From: Saccoglossus kowalevskii
Taxonomy: Eukaryota; Hemichordata; Enteropneusta; Harrimaniidae
NCBI RefSeq assembly: GCF_000003605.2
Contig: NW_003155245.1
Coordinates: 39,688 to 66,981 of the forward strand
DNA length: 27,294 bases
Direction of reading: 5' to 3'
Shown: in pieces, positions 1 through 9,200 of the stretch
Position numbering within the stretch: position 1 is the stretch's first letter
Layout: every line of letters starts with the position of its first letter
Notes under the pieces: generated by a model
Databases searched by the model: none
What the model was told of the DNA's origin: nothing
The model's input: the letters and a program-made list of their open reading frames with translations, nothing else
Made by a program: the position numbers and the translations under genes

Positions 1-1284
1 ATGTTCAGTCACGGGATATTCAACTCTAGTTTAATTAAACTTAATTAAAGTACAATTATCCATTGTATTGCATTGTAATTTAGTTTAATTAAACCCCAAT
101 TAAAACTCAACCCTATATAGGAACGCGTTTTAATCAAGTTCATATCGCAACTATATTAAAAGTTAATTCAACTATATTAAAAATTAATCCAATGGCGGCT
201 CCACAATTCATGGGACACCTGTATGTGTGTGTGTGTGTGTGTGTCCTTCTGTTCCAAAGATATCTCAAGAACTATATGTTGTGTTTTGACATGTGGCAAA
301 TGTCCAACTATCTTGGTTAATAAGTTTGGCTAAATTTCAACTAGAAACAGGTAAACCAGTATACAAGCCAAATAAACTACATCTATTTATATAAATACAC
401 ATCGACAAAGAATATTTTCTTGGAGCACTAAATTGGTCAATTGCCCTACTGTCTGTGATAAATATACCACACCAGCTACATAGCGCCCCACTGAGAAGCT
501 GGGTAGGTAGAGAAGAATAACATTGACTGAAGCATTGCAAAGGTCTGAATTGTTGTCAATAGCAACAAACATACTGAGAAAGTCAAAGACGGTGAAAATT
601 TGTTTAAAAAAACACGCAGGCATATAAATACTAACTTTCTAGGATCTTTATTGGCTCTAAGTAATCCAGAATAGAACGAGATGAATCAACGCTATACTCC
701 GCCATCTTTATTTTAATATTAGAAGCAACCATTATTTTATGGAGGACAACGGGTCATAACTTGATGGGAGTTAACACCCATGATTTTAAAAATGCCTTGA
801 TCAATAAGAGTTTAAGTTACAGGGAAACATTATTTTGATTTGTCAGTGAACCAATAAATACATTTGACAGAGAAATATAAAAACTCTACGACATCATCAA
901 TTAAAACATCTTGCTGCATTATAAGTATCACTTCCCCGTCGAATTAGTGGTTCATGCTTATTTGAATCTGAACATAACAGCCAATTCTATCACAGCTTGT
1001 TAGGCTCAAACTTCCATCCAATCAAAGCATCTTAAATAAACATGACAATAATCTAAATTAAATATATATGATCAAAATATCAAGTCAACATATATGATAA
1101 TTATTTCATTAAATATTTCTAATTATTAAATCATATCTACTTGGAGCCTCTCTGATCATAGATAGCAGTTTTGTAAACGCAATATTGTGCTATTAGTTGT
1201 TTTTCTCGTTTATGATATGTGTAGATGCGTCAAACGACGATAATAAGTAAGATTATTTATTCATTTATTTATTTATTTCAACAG
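1..1284. other. Non-coding, probably intron of the VWD gene
   Basis: I see no convincing exon. The stretch holds TTAATTAA-rich sequence (about 25-110), a 21-bp tandem duplication around 146-190 based on actatattaaaa, and a GT dinucleotide run at 225-244. It ends in a T-rich TTAT-repeat tract that forms the polypyrimidine stretch of the acceptor at 1284. Because the first VWD exon starts in phase 1, an upstream exon must exist, so at least the right part should be intron. Where that exon lies is unknown. Confidence 0.5.
225..244 (+). repeat. (GT)10 microsatellite
   Basis: Ten uninterrupted GT units in non-coding DNA, directly seen. No function is implied. Confidence 0.95.
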
Positions 1285-1523
1285 CCTGTGGTGGACACGG
1301 GGATCCCCATATGCGGACATTCGATGGTCGTGATTACTCCTTCCAGGGCACATGCTGGTACACTCTATTCAAAGACTGTACCGTCGACTTTCGTTTTGAA
1401 GTCACTGTCAAGTTTGAAGCCAGAGAAGATAGCACAGCAGACCAAATCAGATCGAGAATTGTTGCCTTCAACGTAACTGTTGGAGATCAATACGCAATTG
1501 TCGATGGACGTGACATTATTAAA
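1285..1523 (+). CDS. VWD exon A (N-terminal half of domain)
   Basis: The acceptor is a TTAT-rich tract ending in cag at 1284; the donor is AAA/GTATGT. It enters in phase 1 and leaves in phase 0, adding 79 codons. It includes the GDPHMRTFDGR start, cysteines in GTCW and KDCT, and a possible N-glycosylation site NVT. Confidence 0.88.
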
Positions 1524-2074
1524 GTATGTTTTCTGTTTGTATTATAGTGGTATTGCAATTGTTTTTGAGATAGTGAGCTACTGTATTGATTCATTCCCCA
1601 ATACCATTAACGCATTATTTGTTGCACAGGGACATACTGGTGGACAGGTGACTGCTGTGAATTCCATATTTATTGAAGAAAAAGATAAAACAATTATGCT
1701 GCACTTCACTTCTAAAGACATGACATTCACTCTGGATTGGACTTTGAGAAAACATATATTAAAAGTATCCTACTATGGCTCATTTTACCGTGGAAAGCTG
1801 TGTGGTCTAATGGGTAATGCCGATGGTGATACCCACAACGACTTCAAAAAACCAGATGGAAGTACCACGAAAGACGTTACCGAGTTTGGAGAAACTTGGA
1901 AAGTAAACGAAAAAAAGTAAGTTATCTGAATACTTCTCTCTAACTAAACTTTTTTGGGACGTCGGTCGACATATATTAAACATTTTTTTGCGCGATTCAA
2001 AGCAAATTTATTATTTCAATATACTGCATATGTATGATTTTTTTATTTTATTTTATTTTTATAGATGCGCTTAG
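1285..2074 (+). CDS. VWD-domain protein, C-terminal part (3 exons)
   Basis: Exons at 1285-1523, 1630-1916 and 2065-2074, with introns 1524-1629 and 1917-2064, all GT-AG and phase-matched (entry phase 1, then 0, then 2). The first exon opens with CGGHGDPHMRTFDGRDYSF, the GDPH start of a von Willebrand factor type D domain. The second carries CGLMGNADGDTHNDF, the domain's late CGLxG and acidic NDF signature that in this family binds calcium. The last exon supplies only K-C-A and a TAG stop, so the protein ends just after the domain. VWD domains occur in secreted or extracellular multidomain proteins; the rest of this one is outside the window, so its family cannot be named. Odd point: the usual second cysteine of the CGLC motif is Met. 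If intron 2 were retained, a TAA at 1918 would end the protein two residues earlier. Confidence 0.85.
1630..1916 (+). CDS. VWD exon B (C-terminal half of domain)
   Basis: Acceptor ttgcacag/GG, donor AAAAAA/GTAAGT. It enters in phase 0 and leaves in phase 2, adding 95 codons. It ends with EFGETWKVNEK, the typical close of a VWD domain. The open frame runs back to 1480 through the intron, but that extension is out of frame with exon A and is not coding. Confidence 0.88.
2065..2074 (+). CDS. VWD gene terminal micro-exon (K-C-A-stop)
   Basis: A strong TTTTA-repeat polypyrimidine tract (2037-2060) leads into tatag/ATGCGCTTAG. With the phase-2 carry-over this reads Lys-Cys-Ala-stop. A canonical poly(A) signal follows about 200 bp later, which supports a terminal exon. 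Confidence 0.65.
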
Positions 2075-2266
2075 AAATATACCCATTTGAAGAAAAGATT
2101 GACTTTGGCTGCAACATTTTCTGGTGATTATGATGATAAATGAGATATACAGTAAACGGTTACATGGGTTAAGTTAACGGTTTTGATTGTGTTCAATCGT
2201 AGTTTGTACATCATAATTGTAATGATACAATCAATTATATAAATCGTGTAGAGGGTAGTGAATATA

Positions 2267-2272
2267 AATAAA
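2267..2272 (+). terminator. Poly(A) signal AATAAA of VWD gene
   Basis: Canonical AATAAA 193 bp after the TAG stop, followed by a T-rich stretch near 2298. Its position is suitable for 3' end formation of the VWD transcript. AATAAA is common in AT-rich DNA, so this is inference. Confidence 0.55.
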
Positions 2273-2274
2273 AT

Positions 2275-3977
2275 GGTGGCAATACAAAAAACTAACATTT
2301 TATTTTTATTTTTTTTACTGCTAAATTCAATTGAACTAGCTCAAATTAAGTTTATCTTAAAACATATAAAAATATCCTAAACATAAAACGGAATATCTAA
2401 CTTAATACCTATTCTGGTATATTCGCTGTCTTTTTCGGATGGCAAACGTTCTTTCAATTCTGATTTGTATATCAGAAAGTTTATTTCTGGGGGGAGCTAA
2501 TGCAGACATTAGCATTTAAAAAAGGGTCTATTTGCCTCCCATGCGCAAAGCACCCCGTTTCCCGCTACATTTGGAATGCACATGGGGTAGTAACTGCATA
2601 TAGAGTCATATATGATGAGCTTGTCCTTCCAGCATCAGGAAGAGTATGGTGTCGACTGCCATGAATGTCCTCTAAGCAGTTACAATAGAGTATTTACTAC
2701 CCATATCTAAGGCTAGCGGCATTCTGCTGGGTTAAAAATTTTGCGTCGAGTCTGAAAGAACTAAAGCTCCCCTTTTCATGTGCGATTTCTGACCTCGATG
2801 CGAATAAAGAAACAAATCGCAACTTGTCACAAACAAATTTGATAACTCATGTCAGACTGTGGATGACTTTTATGAATGAATTACTGGCAAACAAAACATA
2901 GCATTTTCTCACGTGATCACGGCAATCGCCACTACATAACAAAAAGTTACACATATCTGAACATACAGACATATCTAAGTTTATTTGCAAAAAAATATTA
3001 TGTTCATAGCATTCACCCATAACGAACGTCTAATTTTTTGATCCTTTAGTTGATTGAAATTATATTTCCAGAAAATATATTCTCAAAACAAATACAATTA
3101 CCTTCCATGCACCTTGATGTATCCCAAAAAAATACCTGTGCTTGAATGATTTGCCGAATGAAAGACGAGTGAATTGTAGTGTGTTCTAATGTTGTTCGAG
3201 TACGTATGTTGTTTCTGCAGTCAGCATTTAATTTATTATCAAAAATACGAGTCAGTATAATTCGGCGAAGTCTTTTTTATAACATACCTAATGAATCTGT
3301 GCAGGGGTGCACAGAAACAGATGATCCTATGCAATTTTAAGGAAAGCAGAAACTCCCCTCCACAACGGATTTTTTTAATTACAATTAAAAGCATATATCC
3401 CTTTTCTCACATGAATAAGATGTCGGATAAAATGTCTGAAACATTATTATAAATAAAAGCAGAAACTTCATACTCCCGTAATTTAGTTAGGATCAACAAT
3501 CTGCAGCATTTAAATTAAATGCAAAAACTCCATTGTGAAGTAATAGAAGGAAAATCAACAGTCTGCAAATTTTATAATAAAACAGAAACTCATGTGATAG
3601 AGATAGAGATAGGATTAACAGTCTACAGAAATTCAAAACAAAACGAGAAACTCGTAACTGAGATATGATCGACAGTCTGTAGTTAGTAATTACCTAGTCA
3701 CCACGAGTTAAACATTTGTTGAGTTACCTCATGCCTGCAAGAATGACCCACGATCGAACACTTCGATAATATCTATAATTACCCATTTTTTTAAGTGAAT
3801 GCTGTCTGGTAACATTATAGTTATAGAAGAGTTCCATTAGCCAATAGGCTTCCAAAACATGGCAAATGAAATTTAATCTAAGGCAGACTTTAACGCATGA
3901 TTTAAAATATCTACTCTAGCATTGTAACTATGAAACTTACGAAATGGTATCATCCTGTGCATTACTTGACTGTACAA
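2275..3977. other. Intergenic, no gene recognised
   Basis: No exon-like frame with family motifs was found on either strand. The stretch from about 2440 to 2860 is less AT-rich than its surroundings and contains nested inverted repeats (2585-2597 against 2676-2683 and 2694-2702). Confidence 0.5.
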
Positions 3978-4229
3978 TTACTCTAACAACCCTAAAACTA
4001 TAATATCCGGCAACACCCGGCTTACCACGCCAATGTCAAAGGTTACAGGTGACGATAACGTTCGTCCGCCAACACCATGGAAATAAACATTCATTTGACT
4101 CAAATTGAAAGTTGGTAACACATTATATTGCTGTTGGTGCTCATGCACAAAGGTTTTAAATCGTCTTACAAAAGAGTGTCCAAAAATAAGAACCGTTGTT
4201 TTGTTTTTTTGGCCGCGCACATCCTTCAC
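3978..4229 (-). pseudogene. SGNH-hydrolase-like fragment, probably transposon-derived
   Basis: The 83-codon frame reads VLIFGHSFVRRF near its start, then GVGGRTL, then PDIIVLG. This order matches the first two sequence blocks of SGNH/GDSL-type hydrolases (Ser-containing GHS, then the conserved Gly) and the strand leading to the third block. The expected third block (GTND-like, after IVL) is replaced by LLE and a stop, so the protein is broken. SGNH domains with GHSFVRR-like starts are, from memory, frequent in repetitive or transposable-element proteins of invertebrates. No further homologous frame is visible downstream. It could instead be one exon of a spliced gene, but the only possible donor there (TTAGG/GTTGTT) is poor. 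Confidence 0.5.
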
Positions 4230-4430
4230 CTTACACGTAATAAAATGGCGGTCGAATTAAACAAGATGAGCCTGGGCAGACTACAAATTTAAATAACCGT
4301 CATTTAAATCTTGGCAGCAGGGAAGTGAAGAAGTATACCAGGTAAAACGGAGCTCAATGAAAATAAGTATTATTATAACAATTGACCACACTAAACAAAG
4401 ACATCATTACTGTGGTTTATGTTAAGAGAA

Positions 4431-4482
4431 GTGACGTCACACCACGCGCATCAAGGAGTGACATCTCTTGTATAACCAATGG
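4431..4482. promoter_or_regulatory. CRE palindrome plus CCAAT box
   Basis: GTGACGTCAC (4431-4440) is a perfect 10-bp palindrome containing the full CREB/ATF site TGACGTCA. About 40 bp away is ACCAATGG (about 4475-4482), a CCAAT box on the + strand. CpG-containing motifs stand out in this AT-rich setting. Promoter activity is inferred only; the nearest frame is the broken SGNH fragment on the - strand about 200 bp away. Confidence 0.3.
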
Positions 4483-5499
4483 AAGCCGTTGAATCGAATC
4501 TAGTCATTTTCCCAGTAATAAACTTGCAATATACTTTGTTTGAAACACGGTGAAAAATTTTGTCTTCTTTGCAACAATGCAACATATTGAAGATGAATGT
4601 CATTTACATATGATTGGTAAATTCTTTGATTCATTCAGAATATATCTCAAATTAGTATTACAGACCTGCAACTAATTACAGATTTATTTAAATTATGACA
4701 ACAACAAATACAGAAAAAACATTCACTGAAATTGAGAAATGACATAAATAAAAAACTATTGCTTCAACTATACAAAATAATTACTTGTATCTATTTGTTG
4801 TGATTTTTAGAACCAAAACCTTGTACTCAAATTAATAATGAATTTAATATAATGTAATACACATAATGCTCATAATTGTGAAATAACATCGAATTTAAAT
4901 TGACTTAATAAATTGTGATTGTGGTAAGCTATAAAAACTGTATTTGACATCGACCAAGAAACAAACCAAGACAAAGGTACAAGCGAGTTAATTATTCCAC
5001 CGACAGAACGTTTTCATGTTATGGCGACTAATTAGTCACAAAAATAGAAACGTACATTGCAGAACAGATTAGAGCGACCAGACCATTGCATTGGAGATGT
5101 GAATCACGAGTAGTTGGATTGAGCTAGGTTTAAATATTTTCAATCCTTGTGATGTGATGGCGTAATATTTTGCGACAAAACTATATTAAAACATTGTGGT
5201 TGGTGTAGATAGATTCAAGGCTACTGTACTGCAAAAATAGACAAGCTGTCAGATTCAACAGTTGTATAACTGTGAATTCTTCGTCAAATGTTACAATGGT
5301 TGATAAAAAAAGGTGTGCGTATATACGACGACATATTATTGAAATGGTTTTGGAATTATAATTAGTTTTGTGCTTTTTAAGGTTAATAAGAAATAAGACT
5401 GAATAAGATTCAGTTTATTCAGTTCATTTATTCTAATAATCTATTCTAAGATTAATGAAGATAGAAAATGTTATTGGAAATAAATCACTATGAAACACA

Positions 5500-5505
5500 T
5501 TTATT
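5500..5505 (-). terminator. Possible poly(A) signal of the receptor
   Basis: TTTATT on + reads AATAAA on -, and is the first canonical signal after the receptor stop, about 620 bp downstream. A variant ATTAAA lies nearer (5648-5653). Which one is used cannot be told. Confidence 0.3.
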
Positions 5506-6128
5506 GTGTATTAGAACAAATACTTTAAAAATGGAAAGTAGTTATAATAATTAAAAAACAGGAATAAATCTCATTGAGATTTTGATATAGGGCATTGATA
5601 CCAACACTAATTTTGTTTTACTGTCCGTGTATTTATAGTATACATGGTTTAATAATGTTAAATTTTCTACTCCAAGTTGTAGAGTTTTGCATAATTTTGG
5701 GGGTTGTATATAAATAATGAAAGTGTAATTTGAGACCATGACGAAATAAACATAGCATTTACGATAACTAATGTTTTACATGGTTTGTTTTTAAGTGATA
5801 TAACCTTGTTAATTATTGCCGTGCACTGGGTAAACTTCAATTATCCCCACCTTTGGATGTTGTATATGTAGTTCGGACATAAATATTTCCAAGAAAAAAG
5901 AAGTACATCAAAATATTATAATGATCAAAACTTGTCCATAGAATATGTATAACTGCAACACTGTTTCGACTCGGTTCGGCACCGTCGTAGTACGAATTAT
6001 CAAGTTCACAGTTACTTAACAAATCACTACTATTTGTTACTTAATTCGGTTATTTTGATGGTGAATATCGCGTTTTGCAAAATATATACATGCTTTGTTG
6101 AAGGAGACTTATATTATCTGTTTCCAAT

Positions 6129-6266
6129 TCAACAAGACGACTGAGTTGTAACGAAAGATGTTGAAGCACCAACTTTCGTTGTTTTTGACGATGTTTCAGT
6201 CCAAGCACTTTCTCTGGTGGAACCTATATATCCTCGTCGAAACTTTTTCCGGAACGCCAACTTGAC
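6129..6266 (-). CDS. aGPCR exon 18: cytoplasmic tail and stop
   Basis: Acceptor gttactttcatag/GTC in phase 0. Encodes VKLAFRKKFRRGYIGSTRES, then a Ser/Thr-rich stretch ending TTQSSC and TGA. The basic helix-8-like start directly after HCAMNEE fits the family. The tail is short, with many possible phosphorylation sites and no clear PDZ ligand. Confidence 0.85.
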   Translation of the reverse strand, partial: VKLAFRKKFRRGYIGSTRESAWTETSSKTTKVGASTSFVTTQSSC

Positions 6267-9200
6267 CTATGAAAGTAACAATAAAATATTAATGTAGCCT
6301 TTTTTTCCATTTCATGTTAAATATCATTTGTTGTGCAATAAAATACATATACTAAAATACAAGGCCTAGGCCTAGTGTACTATATAATTTATGGTCTAGA
6401 GTGTAATCGCGAATGTTCACGATAGAATAACTTAATATTCCATGTAATATGGTTACATAGGTCAGGTGTGCATTTGAATCGGTGGAGGGACAGAACTCGG
6501 CTACCATTTGAGTCTAAAATTTATAAAGCAAGCTATAATTTGCGTCTCTGCTACACTAGTAATTAAAACAGTGTAATTCGACACAAGAACAAATATGTTG
6601 TAATTGAATGTATGTTGGACCGTTGTTAGGTAGCGTTGCATCCACAGATAATATATTAGTAAATGACTTCAAAGCGCAATTAGTCCATAGAATACACGTA
6701 CATGGTATCTTTACTAGAATAGTCTTGACATTCCCTTGTCAATATGAATTATGCTTTTATTGGTTAAAAACACTTAAAACCTTAAATATGACATATCAAA
6801 TAATGTGCAATGTGTAATTTAAACATCAAGATGAACATTCAAGTGTGAATATATATTGATGCAAGCTGTGAAAAAGCACTACATTGATATCGGACAAGAC
6901 ATTGTGCGATCTGACAACTAATTTCTCTACACTTCTAGATGTGATAAATATTCTAATGAAGGTATTGTAAATAAAATACCCCAATACTTAAGAGATAAAA
7001 TTACATATCCAGTGAGAGTCTATCGAAAAGTATGCACTCAGACAGTATGCCGTCGATACTCCCGCTGTACTGTCTTCGTGTATATGTTTCGATATTCTCG
7101 TAATAACCTGATATTATATTAATACTTCCTAGCTAAGGAAGATGTGGAATATCTTTATATGGTTTTAAATTAGCAACATGACGCATAAAGCGGACAAAAT
7201 GTAATGAAATCAATGGTCAGATTATAAAGTTCTTTCCCAGGTTAGTCATTGATGAGCTCGCCGAATGAGCCGATTATTCCCTAATCTGTTTAGTAGACCA
7301 GCTGTACACCTATATCATATGCACATGACCGCCAAATCGACATAACAAGCGAACAGTGACCAATTCACATGTGTTTAATCCACGTGCTTACCTCTTCGTT
7401 CATTGCGCAGTGTAATATGAAGATCGAAACGCCTTGCAATGAATTGAATATCGTGAACAGATATTGGAAAATAACTGTAGCCTCGTTTAAGGACATTATC
7501 CCGAATAACCACGTCAGACCCAGAAGTGGAACGAGAATGACACAGGCACGAATCCCAGCTCTGTGTGAGTGCAATGAAGAAAAAATAAATGTGTTTCGTG
7601 AGATCATTCAGGAAAATAGTAGATAAATGGCATATTTCCCGTGACGCTCAATGTTTTTTTTTACAAATACCTCCAAGACCCAGACATTAACTGAATGTGT
7701 TTCGTTAGTTATTTAGTAAATATAAAAATGAGCAACATATAACACACTGAATAGTAGTAGTAGTATCATAAACTACATAAACATGCTCGTGCGCGTGCCA
7801 AAAACCGGATAATTACACCTAATGATCATGCTGGAAGTGGTTAAAGAGATAACAGCTATCTTAGAATTGTATTTGTATACAAAGATGGCGCTTGAATTCT
7901 GTCAAATACAAACAAATATATTCTGATGGAGACATGCATCGCAAAATGTTCTTAATGTAATCCTAGAACAAGCAATAGTCTGTCAACGCACGCCTACAAC
8001 GCTTCCGAAATAGTGCGCGATGATTTTTTTAAAAAGAGTGTAAAAACTCAGCGAATTAGTATCCTATAAAGTGATATGAAAACTGAATTTAAATATTAAA
8101 AATAACATTACACATTGAATACGTTATATGAATAAAACAAAATAACTTTATTAACTAACTTTATTTTCTCCGTCTCAGTTTTCTTGGCATTAGTCTGTAC
8201 ACTTAGAAATGTTCGTAACACAGACACCAGCACACACAAGTTTATCTGATTAGAGATAAACAAAAACATATCATCGCTACACACAAGACCACCCAAGTAA
8301 AATGCATTGGTGATAAAACATGTAATGATAAAAGTGTTTCAAAATATTGTTCGTTCTATACATTCTGTGTTTCATTCCTGTAGATAATTCCCAACAAATA
8401 GCCAATTGCCAAGTACGACAATTTGCTGTTTTTAGTAGTTCTTGTTATCTATGCAGTCAGTCGACATTGTATTTGACTCTACATATAACGGCAAGCATAT
8501 TTCCGGAATTGGTATATTTATACGTGCCGTATTCTCGGACAAGGAATTCATATAATCAAAAAAAGTGATGGTGAACTATTTAGCCAGGACATCGTTCTTT
8601 ATATAATTAAACTGTGATTATATAACGTCAGAACACACATTTTATTTTGCTGTTTAGTGATCTTTGAATAAAAATTATATAAACCTTACCACAATCACAG
8701 TTAATGCTGGTCCAAGGAAAGCCGCGGGCATGCCATCTTCAACAGACAGCCAGCAGCTACGAGAAAAACGAAATGTATGACGTGGTGGTGCATGAGTCGT
8801 GTTCTCAAAATCGTGTCAGTGTACCTGTCAAATCTAAACGTCAGCCACATTCTTGAGTTACCTTGGAACAGTACACCAACTACTTGCAATTATTTTTTTT
8901 GAACATATTGTTTTGCTTTTTTCGTTACTGGTTAGATGTATATTTGACTGTTTTGTGTTGTAACTGTAAGCATAGCTCAACCTATAGCGAACTTCTCGGA
9001 CAATCAGGAGGCTTCTTTGAAATGAACAAGCTCAAACTATACAGCGTCTTTCAAGTTGTGGTTATTCGAAACTAAAGTTCCCTCTAGCAAATGTTTGACA
9101 ACGATTGCTAGAACTTTCTTATGAAGATCATGAGTAATTTGCGAAACCATCCCGACAGATGAAGGAGAAACTACATCAAACTGCATTTCGATAAGTCAAT

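Larger units (their letters stand above)
4230..6128. other. Intergenic / receptor 3' UTR side, no other gene recognised
   Basis: Strongly AT-rich. The right part is expected to hold the 3' UTR of the - strand receptor. Nothing coding is visible; the only notable motifs are the CRE/CCAAT pair at 4431-4482 and possible - strand poly(A) signals. Confidence 0.5.

Noticed and set aside
2929-2942. Shared CACGTGATCAC near 2930 and 13219, suggesting a repeated E-box element
   Set aside because: An 11-bp match between two sites in 27 kb is expected many times by chance.
7369-7626. 85-codon + strand frame
   Set aside because: Antisense shadow of aGPCR exon 17, which has strong TM6/TM7 motifs on the other strand.
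8701-8889. 62-codon - strand frame
   Set aside because: It covers exon 15 in the wrong frame; the phase-2 frame gives the conserved CWLS loop instead.
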